A DNA stretch of 64,000 nucleotides from Bradyrhizobium sp. AZCC 1610. GTDB lineage: Bacteria > Pseudomonadota > Alphaproteobacteria > Rhizobiales > Xanthobacteraceae. Positions 36,158 to 45,427 of this stretch are shown here, piece after piece. The notes beneath the pieces were generated by a model that was not told the DNA's origin, ran no database searches, and was given only the letters and a program-made list of their open reading frames with translations. Where the stretch lies: assembly GCF_036924515.1 (NCBI RefSeq), contig NZ_JAZHRR010000001.1, positions 3,257,001 to 3,321,000 of the forward strand, given 5' to 3'. The translations under genes and the position numbers were made by a program. Each line of letters opens with the position of its first letter. The stretch's first letter is position 1.

Positions 36158-37012
36158 ATGAAGAAGTGTCTCGCTATCGCTGTGCTCTTGCTCGCGAGCA
36201 GCCTCACCACCGCGCAGGCCCAGTACACGTTTGAGTATGGCGGCCGCACCATTACGATCGATCCCGATCGAGGCACCGTTTCCATTCCCGGCGTCTACGA
36301 TAATACCGGCAAGAAGGCCAAGCGCTCGCGTGGCGAGGAAGGCGACCTTGATCGTCCGGGCAAGAAGGCGCCGCAGCAGGCAAGGACCGCCCCGCCGGCC
36401 GCACCCGAGACGGCGCCACCGCCGCCGGCTGCGCCGGCACCGACTGAGCAGGCGACCGCTCCTGCGGCCGCGCCAGCGCCGGTCCCCCCTGCTCCGGCCG
36501 CTCCAGCCACCACTTCGAGGAGCGAGCCGTCGACCGCCACGGCGGCCGTTGCGCCGGCTGATGCGCCTGCGCCAGCAGCGCCCGCTGCTCCCCCGGTGCA
36601 ACAGAACACCGCTCCGGCTGTCCCGCCGGCGCCTGCTCCCGTTGTCGCGCCAGCGCCACCGCCGCCGCAACAGAAACAGGCCGCTGTCCCGGCAGCTTCG
36701 GCACCTTCGCCTGCGAACTCACCGCTCGGCGTGTGGCTGACGGAGGAGAAGGAAGGCAAGGTGCGGATCGAACCGTGCGGTCCCAATATCTGCGGCTATT
36801 CCGTCGACAAGAAGTCGAACCAAAACGGCGAGCAGGTTTTGATCAATATGAAACCCGGCAAGGACAAGTGGAGTGGCCGGATTTTCGATCCGAATACCGG
36901 CAGCACCTACGATTCGACGATCGCCCTCAAGGGCACCGACAGTCTGCGCGTTCAGGGCTGCGCCTTTGGCGGCATGTTCTGTGGCGGCCAGACCTGGACC
37001 CGCGTCAACTGA
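36158..37012 (+). CDS. secreted DUF2147-type protein with long Pro/Ala-rich linker
   Basis: A 284-residue exported protein. The signal peptide ends near TAQAQ (residue ~22). A short beta segment (YTFEYGGRTITIDPDRG) is followed by about 115 residues of Pro/Ala-rich linker, then a C-terminal DUF2147 domain beginning LGVWLTEEKEGKVRIEPCG, with four Cys that may form disulfides. DUF2147 domains are small beta-barrels of unknown function. AGGAGG precedes the ATG. The linker would span periplasm or cell wall. A strong terminator at 37041-37066 follows the stop. Confidence 0.8.
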   Translation: MKKCLAIAVLLLASSLTTAQAQYTFEYGGRTITIDPDRGTVSIPGVYDNTGKKAKRSRGEEGDLDRPGKKAPQQARTAPPAAPETAPPPPAAPAPTEQATAPAAAPAPVPPAPAAPATTSRSEPSTATAAVAPADAPAPAAPAAPPVQQNTAPAVPPAPAPVVAPAPPPPQQKQAAVPAASAPSPANSPLGVWLTEEKEGKVRIEPCGPNICGYSVDKKSNQNGEQVLINMKPGKDKWSGRIFDPNTGSTYDSTIALKGTDSLRVQGCAFGGMFCGGQTWTRVN

Positions 37013-37040
37013 CCGGCAAGCACTGCTGCGCATTCAATCG

Positions 37041-37066
37041 AAGCCCCGCCGCAACGCGGGGCTTTT
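37041..37066 (+). terminator. intrinsic terminator
   Basis: Perfect nine-base stem AAGCCCCGC / GCGGGGCTT with a six-base loop, ending in TTTT and following the DUF2147 gene by 28 bp. Confidence 0.85.
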
Positions 37067-37165
37067 CACTGAGCCCTGTTATGGCGTCTTGACGCGTGAT
37101 GGCAATCACAGTCGTAATGGAACCGCTGTGAGACCGTGATCGTGTCCAAACCAAAGGGGCACGTC

Positions 37166-37519
37166 ATGCTGAAGTTTCGGAAATCCGTAGTAGCTGCTTC
37201 GCTGCTTACTGCACTGGGCTTTGCGACACCATCCGCAGCCGCGACATTCGACGGCGACTGGAATGTGCAGATCACCTCGTCGAGCGCAGCATGCAGCAGC
37301 AGCGCGTCGGTCTCGATCGGAATCAGCAACGGCCAGGTAGCCTCGAACAGCATGACGGTAACGGCATCGGGCCGCGTCGCCGAGGCCGGCAACATCAGCG
37401 TGACATTGTCGACCGGCCTGAAGCGCGCAGTCGGCACCGGTCGCCTCTCAGGAACGTCGGGTTCAGGCACCTGGCGCGCCGCCCTTTGCTCGGGCACCTG
37501 GACGGCGCAGCGAAATTAG
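37166..37519 (+). CDS. small secreted hypothetical protein
   Basis: A 117-residue exported protein. The signal peptide is MLKFRKSVVAASLLTALGFA, cleaved near SAAATF. The mature part is rich in Ser, Thr and Gly with a short beta-strand pattern (DGDWNVQITS, GTGRLSGTSGSGTW) and two or three Cys. No family is recognised beyond a resemblance to small beta-rich secreted proteins. ATG 37166 has AAGGGG upstream; a GTG at 37136 is less likely. Its stop overlaps the stop of the convergent cupin gene. Confidence 0.7.
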   Translation: MLKFRKSVVAASLLTALGFATPSAAATFDGDWNVQITSSSAACSSSASVSIGISNGQVASNSMTVTASGRVAEAGNISVTLSTGLKRAVGTGRLSGTSGSGTWRAALCSGTWTAQRN

Positions 37520-37920
37520 CCGAGCTTCGCCGAATACTCGGCGTCGGTCACATGCTCCATCCAGGTTACGTAGCTGCCGTCGAACGCTTCCTGCATGGCG
37601 ATATGGGTCATGCCGTTGGTCGGCGACGCGCCGTGCCAGTGCTTTTCGTTCGGCGGGATCCAAACCACGTCGCCGGGCCGGATTTCGCGGACCGGTCCGC
37701 CCTTGGCCTGCACGCGGCCAACACCTGAGATCACGTACAGGGTCTGGCCCAGGGGATGCGTATGCCACGCGGTTCGCGCGCCCGGCTCAAAGGCAACACG
37801 GGTGGAGACCAAACGCGCCGGCGATTCCGTTGCAATAATCGGATCCTGTAGCACCGTGCCGGTGAAATAGTCGGGCGGCGCCCGGCGTGTCGGGCGGGAG
37901 CCCGCGAGATGGATATCCAT
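37516..37920 (-). CDS. cupin domain protein
   Basis: A 134-residue single cupin barrel. Motif 1 is AWHTHPLGQTLYVISGVGRVQ (two His and a Gln in place of Glu), and motif 2 is PGDVVWIPPNEKHWHGA. It resembles small carboxymuconolactone-decarboxylase-associated cupins and the mandelonitrile-lyase-like cupin group, which bind Mn or Fe. It lies 24 bp downstream of the RraA-like gene and is presumably co-transcribed. Substrate unknown. Confidence 0.88.
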   Translation of the reverse strand: MDIHLAGSRPTRRAPPDYFTGTVLQDPIIATESPARLVSTRVAFEPGARTAWHTHPLGQTLYVISGVGRVQAKGGPVREIRPGDVVWIPPNEKHWHGASPTNGMTHIAMQEAFDGSYVTWMEHVTDAEYSAKLG

Positions 37921-37944
37921 GGAGTTATCTCCCTCTTTCTCAGG

Positions 37945-38643
37945 TTATTTCTTGCTGGCCGCGTAGCGCGCCTTGGTCTCGGCGTTCATCGGATAGAGGC
38001 CTGGCAATGCCGCGCCGTTATTCACCTCGTTGACGATCCAGGCTTCCATTCGCTCCTGCTCCGGCCCCTCGGCCAGCACATGGTCGAGCAATGCCTGCGG
38101 GATCAGCACCGCGCCGTCCTGGTCAGCGACGACGATGTCGTTTGGAAATACCGCGACCCCGCCGCAGCCGATCGGCTCGCCCCAGCCGACGAACGTCAGC
38201 CCAGCGACCGAGGGCGGCGCCGCAAAGCCATCGCACCAAACCGGAAGGTTGGTGCCGAGCACGCCTTCGAGGTCGCGCACCACGCCATCGGTGATCAGCG
38301 CGGCAACGCCGCGCTTGACCATGCGCGCGCAAAGAATGTCGCCGAAGATGCCGGCATCAGTGACGCCCATGGCGTCGACCACGGCGATGCAGCCTTTCGG
38401 CATCGCTTCAATCGCCGTACGGGTCGAAATCGGCGACGACCACGACTCGGGTGTTGCGAGATCTTCGCGCGCGGGCACGAAGCGCAGCGTAAAAGCCGGT
38501 CCGACCAGCCTCGGCTGCCCAGGCCGCAGCGGCTTGGTGCCGCGCATCCAGACGTTTCGCAGGCCCTTCTTGAGCAGCACGGTGGTGATGGTGGCGGTGG
38601 ATACGCCGGAGAGGGTTGCGAGGGCTTCGGGGGACAGGGACAT
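37945..38643 (-). CDS. RraA-like / HMG aldolase family protein
   Basis: A 232-residue protein of the RraA/MenG-like fold. Landmarks are ATITTVLLKKGLRNVWMRG, GCIAVVDAMGVTDAGIFGDIL, GVAALITDGVVRDLEGV and VVADQDGAVLIPQAL. The family includes RNase E regulators and class II 4-hydroxy-4-methyl-2-oxoglutarate/oxaloacetate aldolases; the conserved G..D..R..D set (DGVVRD, GDILCAR) favours the aldolase branch. It heads a two-gene operon with the cupin. The assignment between aldolase and RraA is open. Confidence 0.82.
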   Translation of the reverse strand: MSLSPEALATLSGVSTATITTVLLKKGLRNVWMRGTKPLRPGQPRLVGPAFTLRFVPAREDLATPESWSSPISTRTAIEAMPKGCIAVVDAMGVTDAGIFGDILCARMVKRGVAALITDGVVRDLEGVLGTNLPVWCDGFAAPPSVAGLTFVGWGEPIGCGGVAVFPNDIVVADQDGAVLIPQALLDHVLAEGPEQERMEAWIVNEVNNGAALPGLYPMNAETKARYAASKK

Positions 38644-38846
38644 CTGGAATGCAGGCTCCGGAGGACGGGTGAATGGTAGCGCATCTTGCGAAGCATGGGT
38701 GTCGCGTCAAGGGCTCGCGGAAAGCAGCACGATCACAACATCTTATCATCGGCATGCAGATTAATTTATTGAACTTACTAGCTGATTTCGCGCGAAGCGA
38801 ATTCCACTCGCGCCCAAAACACGCTACAGGTTGAGGTCAGCACAGG

Positions 38847-38895
38847 AGCATGATCCGGAAAAGTGGGTACCGGTTTTCCGAAGAGATCATGCTCA
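38847..38895. repeat. 49-bp imperfect palindrome
   Basis: Outer arms GAGCATGATC / GATCATGCTC and inner arms CGGAAAA / GGTTTTCCG around a GGTACC centre. This sequence is, as I recall, a common intergenic palindrome in Bradyrhizobium and related genera. It lies between the divergent RraA-like gene and pxpB, ending 37 bp before pxpB. Confidence 0.75.
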
Positions 38896-38931
38896 AAAGC
38901 AAAGCTAAAGCCGCGAGACAGTAACGAGGCC

Positions 38932-39663
38932 ATGGCCGCGACGCTTCCCCCGCCCCGCCTTTTGCCGAGTGGCGACAGTGCCATCACGGTGGAATTCAGC
39001 CGCAACATCGACGATGCCGCCAACCGGCGGGTGCTGGCGCTCGACCGCGCCATGGCCGCCGAGCCGGTCACGGGTGTCACGGAGACCGTCCCGACCTATC
39101 GCTCGCTGCTCGTCCATTACGATCCCGAGCAAATCGATTTCGACAAGCTTGGCGAAAAGATTCTCGCGCTGGCGCAGCGGCCGGTACCGGCAACGATAAA
39201 GTCCCGGCGCTGGCGCATCCCGGTTGTCTATGGCGGCGAGCACGGCATCGACCTCGAGGATGTCGCCAAAACCCTCAACACCACGCCCGACGAGATCGTG
39301 GCGCGGCATGTCGCCGGCGACTACCGGGTCGCCATGATCGGTTTTACGCCGGGTTGGTCCTATCTCAGCGGGCTCGCTGACACCCTGCACATGCCGCGGC
39401 GGCAGAATCCGCGCTTGCTAACGCCGGCCGGCACCATCTCGATCGGCGGCGTGCAGACCGGCGTGCAGTGCCTCGCCGGCCCGAGCGGCTGGCACCTTCT
39501 GGGACGGACGGCGGTCCGCACCTATCAACTGCATCGCGATCCGATCTTCCTGCTGGAACCGGGCGACAACGTCACTTTTGCACCGGTCGATGCCAAGACC
39601 TTTGCGGAACAGGATCGCGCCGCCGAAGCCGGCGCATTCATTGCCGAGCAGATCGCCTCATGA
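38932..39663 (+). CDS. pxpB: 5-oxoprolinase subunit PxpB (KipI-like)
   Basis: A 243-residue protein of the KipI/PxpB family. Landmarks are PSGDSAITVEFSRN, VPTYRSLLVHYDP, IPVVYGGEHGIDLEDVA and MIGFTPGWSYLSGL. With PxpA and PxpC it opens 5-oxoproline (pyroglutamate) to glutamate using ATP. The ATG at 38932 was chosen; the frame is open 69 bases further but begins inside the palindromic repeat. The end overlaps pxpC by 4 bp. Confidence 0.92.
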   Translation: MAATLPPPRLLPSGDSAITVEFSRNIDDAANRRVLALDRAMAAEPVTGVTETVPTYRSLLVHYDPEQIDFDKLGEKILALAQRPVPATIKSRRWRIPVVYGGEHGIDLEDVAKTLNTTPDEIVARHVAGDYRVAMIGFTPGWSYLSGLADTLHMPRRQNPRLLTPAGTISIGGVQTGVQCLAGPSGWHLLGRTAVRTYQLHRDPIFLLEPGDNVTFAPVDAKTFAEQDRAAEAGAFIAEQIAS

Positions 39664-40715
39664 GCAAGCTCGTCATCGCATCGATCGGCCCGGCGAGTTC
39701 GGTACAGGACGGCGGACGTCCCGGCGCCCAGCGTTACGGCCTGGTGCCGAGCGGGGCGATGGATCGGCTGGCGCTGGCGGCCGCGAATACGCTGGTTGGC
39801 AATGAGCCGTTCACGGCGGCTGTCGAAGTCGGTCCGTTCGGGGCAAGCTTCACCGCACGCGGCGGCGCGGTGCGCGTGGCGCTGGCGGGAGCCTCGCGCA
39901 ATGCCGATATCGCCGGCCGACCCATGGCATCGGATACTTCGGCAACGCTTGCCGATGGCGAGACCCTGACGCTCGGTTTTGCGCGCGGCGGCTCGTTCAG
40001 CTATCTCGCGATCGAAGGCGGCATTGCCGGCGAGCCGATGTTCGGCAGCCTTGCCGTCAACGCGCGCGCCGGCCTAGGCAGCCCCTATCCACGCCCCCTG
40101 CAGGACGGCGACGAACTGCAGACAAAGGCCGCAAGCAACGCGCCGGAACGGCGGATCGAGCTGCCGGCGGCAACCGATGCGCCGATCCGGATGGTCTGGG
40201 GTCCGCAGGATGACGAATTCGCCGACGAGACCAAAAAACTGTTTGTCGACAGCGAATGGAAGATATCGGCAACCAGCGATCGCATGGGCTACCGGCTCGA
40301 AGGCCCTGTGCTTAGGCATCTCCATGGCCACAACATCGTTTCCGATGGCACCGTCAACGGCAGCCTGCAGGTGCCCGGCAATGGCCAGCCGATCGTGCTG
40401 ATGCCGGACCGCGGCACCAGCGGCGGCTATCCCAAGATTGCAACCGTGATTTCGGCCGACTTCGGGCGGCTTGCGCAGATCCCCGCCGGGCGCGGCTTTC
40501 GCTTCAGGGCCATCAGCATGGCGGAAGCGCAAGCGGAAGCGCGCAAATTTACGGCGTTGCTGCGCGCCCTGCCCGAGCGGCTGCGGGCCATCGAAAGCGT
40601 TGATCTCAACATCGATGCGCTGCACGATGCCAATGTCGCGGGCCACGCCGTCAGCGCCGTCGATGCCGGAACCTGGCACGCCGTATCTCTGGCCGACATA
40701 GCGGGCCCGGACTGA
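39660..40715 (+). CDS. pxpC: 5-oxoprolinase subunit PxpC (KipA-like)
   Basis: A 351-residue biotin-dependent-carboxyltransferase-like protein of the KipA/PxpC family. It opens [20 protein letters not shown], then [31 protein letters not shown] ([15 protein letters not shown]) and [16 protein letters not shown]. It forms the ATP-dependent 5-oxoprolinase with PxpA and PxpB. The start overlaps the pxpB stop (ATGA). pxpA follows after 35 bp. Confidence 0.93.
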   Translation: MSKLVIASIGPASSVQDGGRPGAQRYGLVPSGAMDRLALAAANTLVGNEPFTAAVEVGPFGASFTARGGAVRVALAGASRNADIAGRPMASDTSATLADGETLTLGFARGGSFSYLAIEGGIAGEPMFGSLAVNARAGLGSPYPRPLQDGDELQTKAASNAPERRIELPAATDAPIRMVWGPQDDEFADETKKLFVDSEWKISATSDRMGYRLEGPVLRHLHGHNIVSDGTVNGSLQVPGNGQPIVLMPDRGTSGGYPKIATVISADFGRLAQIPAGRGFRFRAISMAEAQAEARKFTALLRALPERLRAIESVDLNIDALHDANVAGHAVSAVDAGTWHAVSLADIAGPD

Positions 40716-40750
40716 TCAACCAATCCACTCACGAGAAGCGGACCAGCATC

Positions 40751-41521
40751 ATGACAACCATCGACCTCAATTGCGATCTCGGCGAAGGATTTGGCGCGTG
40801 GGAAATGGGCAACGACGCCGCGATGATCGAGCTGGCGACGTCGGTGAACGTCGCCTGCGGCTTTCATGCCGGCGATGCCGACATCATGCGCCGCACGGTC
40901 GAACTGGCGAAGGCGCGCGGCGTCAGCGTCGGCGCGCACCCTGGGTATCGCGACCTGCACGGCTTCGGACGGCGGCCGATCCCCGGCCTGAAGTCGTCGG
41001 AGATCGAGAACCTCATCGCCTACCAGATCGGTGCGTTGCAGGCGATTGCGACCGCGGCGGGTTACAAGGTCACCCACGTCAAGGCGCATGGCGCGCTCTC
41101 CAACGTCGCCTGCGAGGACGACATGACCGCGAAGGCCATCGCCAACGGCATCAAGGCCGTCGACCCCAATCTGATTTTCGTGGTGCTCGCCAATTCCAAG
41201 CTGGTGCAGGCCGGCGAAGCCGCCAACTTGCCGATGGTGCACGAAGTGTTTGCCGACCGCGCCTATGAAGACAATGGCTCGCTGGTGTCGCGTAAGAAGC
41301 CGGGCGCGGTGCTGCACGACGCGAAAGAGATTGCCGACCGCGTGGTGCGGATGGTGCAGGACGGCGCAGTGGTGTCGGTTACCGGTAAGGTGATCAAGAT
41401 GCGCACCGACACCGTGTGCATTCACGGCGACACGCCGGGCGCGGTCGACATCGCGCGCGGGGTGCGTCAGGCGTTGAAGGATGCGGGGATTGCGGTGGCG
41501 CCGTTCAAGACGGCACAGTAG
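40751..41521 (+). CDS. pxpA: 5-oxoprolinase subunit PxpA (LamB/YcsF family)
   Basis: A 256-residue protein with the LamB/YcsF signature: [55 protein letters not shown] and [14 protein letters not shown]. It is the third subunit of 5-oxoprolinase. It completes the pxpB-pxpC-pxpA operon, which lets the cell recycle or use pyroglutamate as a carbon and nitrogen source. Confidence 0.95.
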   Translation: MTTIDLNCDLGEGFGAWEMGNDAAMIELATSVNVACGFHAGDADIMRRTVELAKARGVSVGAHPGYRDLHGFGRRPIPGLKSSEIENLIAYQIGALQAIATAAGYKVTHVKAHGALSNVACEDDMTAKAIANGIKAVDPNLIFVVLANSKLVQAGEAANLPMVHEVFADRAYEDNGSLVSRKKPGAVLHDAKEIADRVVRMVQDGAVVSVTGKVIKMRTDTVCIHGDTPGAVDIARGVRQALKDAGIAVAPFKTAQ

Positions 41522-41524
41522 TTC

Positions 41525-41677
41525 TTAGAACGGATGAACCGAAAGCGTGCCGAACACGATGGCGGCAATGAGCGCGAACGCGCTGTAGAGCGCGGCGGTG
41601 TGAAGCCCGGTGCCGGAACGGCGGGACACCGAGCGTGCGTAAAGGTGCAGGCGGGCTTCCGCCGATAGTTCGCGCAT
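41525..41677 (-). CDS. 50-residue single-span membrane protein
   Basis: Start ATG 41677 with GGAG seven bases upstream. The N-terminal half is basic (MRELSAEARLHLYARSVSRR) and the C-terminal half is one hydrophobic span (ALYSAFALIAAIVFGTLSV). It is convergent with pxpA (3 bp between stops) and is too short for most gene finders. The Shine-Dalgarno site and membrane profile support it; function unknown. Confidence 0.55.
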   Translation of the reverse strand: MRELSAEARLHLYARSVSRRSGTGLHTAALYSAFALIAAIVFGTLSVHPF

Positions 41678-41856
41678 GGTCGATCTCCAACGCAGCATGG
41701 ACCGCATATGGAATATCGTTTGCGTCCAGATTCAAGATATCCGCCGAAATAGCGATACGGGCGCTCCGGCGCACTCCATTTCGAGGGGAAAATTCCCCTC
41801 CTCCCGACCAGAGCGAGAATTTTATTCGGGCCGATTTGAGCCAGTTGGAACCCGGA

Positions 41857-43455
41857 TTAGTAAACGTCGTGCTGGAACCGGCCCTTCTTCTTGAGTTCGG
41901 CCACAAAACTGACCGCCTCGTCGGTGGTCCGGGCGCCGAACTGGGCGACGATATCGACCAGGGCGCGCTCGACGTCCTTGGCCATCCGCTTGGCATCGCC
42001 GCAGACGTAGATGTTGGCGCCCTCGGCAAGCCAGGTCCACAATTCGCGGCCGACCTCGCGCATGCGGTCCTGCACGTAGAATTTCTTGTCGCCGTCGCGC
42101 GACCACGCCAGCGACAGCCGCGTCAACAGACCCGACGTCTTCAACGCGTTGAGCTCGTCGGCGTAGAAGAAATCGCAGTCGCTGCGCTGATGGCCGAAGA
42201 ACAGCCAGTTCTTGCCGGGTGCGCCGGTGGCACGGCGGTCGAGCAGGAAGGCGCGGAACGGCGCCACGCCGGTGCCGGGCCCGATCATGATGATGGGCGT
42301 CCTCGGATCCTGCGGCAGCGCGAAGCCGTGGGCCTTCTGCACATAGACCTTCAGCTCATCGCCGGGATTGATGCGCTCGGCGAGGAAGGTAGACGCGAGA
42401 CCCAGGCGCTTGCGCTTGTTGATCACGTAGCGCACGCAGTCCACCGTTAGCGATAATTTTCCAGGCGTCGCATTGTGCGACGACGAGATCGAGTAAAGCC
42501 GCGGCTGCAGCGGCTCGAGCGCTTCGACGAAGGCTTCCGGATGCGGTCGGGCGCCGGAGAATTTCTGCAGCACGGCCATGACGTCAAGCGTGGCCGCATC
42601 GCCATCTGGATCCTCGCCCTGCGCCAGCGCCCTTGCCTTTTCGCGAATGGCGCCACCGGTGATGAAGGAAATCAGCTCGAACAGCGAGTCCGGCGCCGGC
42701 GACAGCGAGACATCATCGATCAGGACTTCGCGCAGCGTCTTGCCGTTCACCTTGGTGGTGTGGGAGGCGCCGAGCAGCGCGATGATCTGATCCACCAGGC
42801 CAACATCGTTGCGGGCAAAAATGCCGAAGGAATCGCCGACGACATAGTCGAGGCCGCAGCCGGAGAGATCGAACTCGATATGCCAGGTCTCCTTCTCCGA
42901 ACCCTTCTTGTTCAGGAGACGACGCGACAAGAAGGTCGCCGCGATCGGATTATCGCGCGATCGCCCCGGCTTCGCCGCCACCACAGGCGCAGCCGGCGCT
43001 GCTGCAGGCGCCGATGAAGCCGCAGCCGGCGCCTTGTCGATGTCCTCATAGAGCGCCTTCAGCATCCGGGCGGTTTCCTTGCCGCCGGGGACGCAGAGGT
43101 TGAGCCGCGCTTCGCTCTTGCTGGCGATCGCTTCCGAATAGTTATGGCAATCGTAGCCGCACTGGCCGCAATCCTGCTGCGCCATCGCCGCCATCATGCG
43201 CCGCCGCAGCGGGCGGCCCTCCGCGAGTTTCATGCGATCGGCAATTGGCATGGTCTGGTCATGCCAGGGCGCTTCGCCGTCGTCGCCATCGCCGGCACCT
43301 TGCATGACGGCGGCGCCCTGCTCGGCCGACAGCGGCGTCGGGGCGTCCGACAGCAATCCGGCAAAGAACCCGTTCAGCCAGGAACGCTGCGCCTCGGAGA
43401 ACGGTGCGCTCGAGGGAATGATCTCGATCTTGGGCGGCGGCGTGATCTGGTTCAT
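41857..43455 (-). CDS. NADPH reductase with RnfB-like Fe-S motif and CysJ-like FAD domain
   Basis: A 532-residue flavoprotein. Residues ~95-125 carry CGQCGYDCHNYSEA, followed by CVPGG, the four-cysteine pattern of the RnfB-type [4Fe-4S] domain. A Pro/Ala linker follows, then a sulfite-reductase-alpha-like FAD domain (RLYSISSSHN) and an NADPH domain (MIGPGTGVAPFRAFLLDRR, ending FQHDVY). The flavodoxin (FMN) domain of true CysJ is absent. Databases tend to call such proteins sulfite reductase alpha; here the nirA neighbour, overlapping by 4 bp, suggests an NADPH-to-nitrite-reductase electron donor. Expression probably follows nirA and its nitrate control. Confidence 0.85.
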   Translation of the reverse strand: MNQITPPPKIEIIPSSAPFSEAQRSWLNGFFAGLLSDAPTPLSAEQGAAVMQGAGDGDDGEAPWHDQTMPIADRMKLAEGRPLRRRMMAAMAQQDCGQCGYDCHNYSEAIASKSEARLNLCVPGGKETARMLKALYEDIDKAPAAASSAPAAAPAAPVVAAKPGRSRDNPIAATFLSRRLLNKKGSEKETWHIEFDLSGCGLDYVVGDSFGIFARNDVGLVDQIIALLGASHTTKVNGKTLREVLIDDVSLSPAPDSLFELISFITGGAIREKARALAQGEDPDGDAATLDVMAVLQKFSGARPHPEAFVEALEPLQPRLYSISSSHNATPGKLSLTVDCVRYVINKRKRLGLASTFLAERINPGDELKVYVQKAHGFALPQDPRTPIIMIGPGTGVAPFRAFLLDRRATGAPGKNWLFFGHQRSDCDFFYADELNALKTSGLLTRLSLAWSRDGDKKFYVQDRMREVGRELWTWLAEGANIYVCGDAKRMAKDVERALVDIVAQFGARTTDEAVSFVAELKKKGRFQHDVY

Positions 43456-45239
43456 GAGGACACCTCAGCGTCAGCCAGCTTGCGCAGCGTCTCGCCGTCA
43501 TGGCGGCGCGCAAATGTCAGGAAGGTTTCTTCGGGCGAAACACGATGCGCGAGATAGGCTTTCAGCAGCCGCTCCACGGTTTGCGGAGCCTCCTCGGCCT
43601 TGAGGTCGTGATAGACCTCCTGCCCGACATCGGCGTCCGGACCAAAGCCACCGCCGGTGAACAAGTGATAGCCCTCGACGGGATCGACATCCTCGCCGAC
43701 ATCCACCTTCGCCGCGATCAGCCCGATATCGCTGATGTAATGCTGCGCGCAGGAGTGATGACAGCCGGTGACGTGGATATTCAGCGGTGTGTCGATGTTG
43801 ACGCGCGGCTCGCACCAGTCACCGATCTCGGCGGCATGGCGCTTGGTGTTCGATGCCGCAAACCGGCAGCCGGCATTGCCGGTGCAGGCGATCAGCCCGG
43901 CACGGATTTGCGAGGCCTCGACCGCGAGCCCGATTTTCCTGATCGCGGCGATCGCAAGTTCGACATTCTGATCGCGCACGCCCGGGATCAGAAGGTTCTG
44001 CCAGACCGTCAGTCGGATATCGCCGTCGCCAAGGTCCTGCGCGATCTTGGCCAGCCCGCGCATCTGATCGCAGGTAACTTTTCCGAGCGGCAATGAGACG
44101 CCGATCCAGTTCAGCCCTTCCTGCTTCTGCTTGTGCACGCCGATATGGGCCATGCGATCGAACGCCGGCCGCGGCGCGAGTGCTTCCGGCGGCACGCGGG
44201 TGAAGGGTTTGCCGAGCCGCTCCTCGACCAGCGCGAGAAACTTGTCGTGCCCCATGGCGTCGAGCACATATTTCAACCGGGCCTTGTTGCGGTTGGTGCG
44301 GTCGCCGAGATCGATGAAGATACGCACGATGGCATCCGATACCTTGGTCGCATCGGCCGGCTTGACGATGATGTCACCGTATTTGGCGAAATCCCTGTGG
44401 CCGGTGATGCCGCCAAGCCCGAGGCGGAACCAGACGCCGGACTCGACGCCAAAACCATCCTTCACCTCGACCGCGGAAAACGCGATGTCGTTGGTATCCT
44501 CCAGCACCGCGATCCTGCCGGCGCCGTCGAAGGCGACGTTGAACTTGCGCGGCAACCCGTACAGCGAGCGATCGTTGAGGATGTGATAGTGCCACTCGCG
44601 CGCATATTCGCGGGTGTCCAGCAGCTCCTGCGGATCGATCCCGGCCGTCGGCGTGCCCGTGACGTTGCGAATGTTGTCGGCGCCGGTGCCGCGCGAGCAC
44701 AGGCCAAGATCCTGGATGCCCTCGATCAACGCCACCGCGTTCTTCGGCGGAATCTCGCGCACCTGCAGATTGGCCCGCGTGGTGACGTGGCAAAACGGTC
44801 CGCACAGTTTTTCGGCGAGATCGGCCAGGCCGGCAAACTGCCAGTGCTTCAGAATGCCGTTCGGGATCCTTAAGCGGCACATGTAGGAATCCTGCGCCGG
44901 TGCCACATAGAACAGGCCGTAATAGCGCCAGCGGAAATTGTCCGCGGGATTCGGCGGCGCATTGTCGAGCGCCTGTTGCTTCAGCCGCGGATAGGCATCG
45001 AACGGATGCTCCTCGCGCTTGAATTTTTCCTGGTCGGCGAGCTTCTTGCCGGAGGCTGTGACCTTGTCCTGCGCCTTGATATGCGCGGCATCCGGTCCGG
45101 CCGGTTCGGCATTCGCCTTGCCGGCGCCAACCCCGCCGAGGCCGCGCCCGACCCGGCTGATCTGCAAGCCGGTGGTAAAGCCTTCGAGGTAGCGTTTCTG
45201 CTCGTCGGTAAAGTCGACAGTGAGCGCTTCGATTTTCAT
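43452..45239 (-). CDS. nirA: ferredoxin-type nitrite reductase (siroheme, 4Fe-4S)
   Basis: A 595-residue siroheme enzyme reducing nitrite to ammonium with six electrons. The cluster and siroheme ligands are CTGNAGC and GCHHSCAQHY near the C-terminus. Two ferrodoxin-like repeats are visible (SYMCRLRIPNGILK, and WIGVSLPLGKVTCDQMRG). Sulfite reductase relatives share the motifs, but nasS and nasT next door favour nitrite. The ATG at 45239 was chosen by homology; AGGAG lies 11 bases upstream. The 353-bp leader region holds a sigma-54-like promoter and a possible NasT hairpin. Confidence 0.9.
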   Translation of the reverse strand: MKIEALTVDFTDEQKRYLEGFTTGLQISRVGRGLGGVGAGKANAEPAGPDAAHIKAQDKVTASGKKLADQEKFKREEHPFDAYPRLKQQALDNAPPNPADNFRWRYYGLFYVAPAQDSYMCRLRIPNGILKHWQFAGLADLAEKLCGPFCHVTTRANLQVREIPPKNAVALIEGIQDLGLCSRGTGADNIRNVTGTPTAGIDPQELLDTREYAREWHYHILNDRSLYGLPRKFNVAFDGAGRIAVLEDTNDIAFSAVEVKDGFGVESGVWFRLGLGGITGHRDFAKYGDIIVKPADATKVSDAIVRIFIDLGDRTNRNKARLKYVLDAMGHDKFLALVEERLGKPFTRVPPEALAPRPAFDRMAHIGVHKQKQEGLNWIGVSLPLGKVTCDQMRGLAKIAQDLGDGDIRLTVWQNLLIPGVRDQNVELAIAAIRKIGLAVEASQIRAGLIACTGNAGCRFAASNTKRHAAEIGDWCEPRVNIDTPLNIHVTGCHHSCAQHYISDIGLIAAKVDVGEDVDPVEGYHLFTGGGFGPDADVGQEVYHDLKAEEAPQTVERLLKAYLAHRVSPEETFLTFARRHDGETLRKLADAEVSS

Positions 45240-45258
45240 GTGCGACGAAACTCCTGCG

Positions 45259-45273
45259 GCCACCATCGGTGGC
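45259..45273 (-). promoter_or_regulatory. short perfect hairpin before the nirA start
   Basis: Minus strand GCCACC-GAT-GGTGGC, six perfect pairs with a three-base loop, just before the AGGAG of nirA. It could act in attenuation or in hiding the ribosome site. No T run follows, so a simple intrinsic terminator is not shown. Confidence 0.4.
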
Positions 45274-45352
45274 GTCAACGAATGGGATGGACCGCTCCGG
45301 AAATCGGCTCGGCTGTGTGTTGCCGGGTGACGATTTTGGTATGCGGTCCGAC

Positions 45353-45366
45353 CAGCTTCGTTGCTG
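45353..45366 (-). promoter_or_regulatory. candidate ANTAR (NasT) hexaloop hairpin in nirA leader
   Basis: On the transcribed strand the leader has CAGC-AACGAA-GCTG: four pairs closing a six-base loop with A at position 1 and G at position 4, the pattern recognised by ANTAR proteins such as NasR and NasT. A paired upstream hexaloop was not clearly identified. Confidence 0.45.
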
Positions 45367-45427
45367 CGGAAATCCATCTTGGACGTCGGTCAGCAGGCAG
45401 CTGCGACGAGCCGACCGCACTGCACCA

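Noticed and set aside
41857..45239. Sulfite reductase (CysJ/CysI) pair
   Set aside because: The flavoprotein lacks the flavodoxin domain, and nasS/nasT are adjacent with a NasT-type leader, so nitrite reduction is the better reading.
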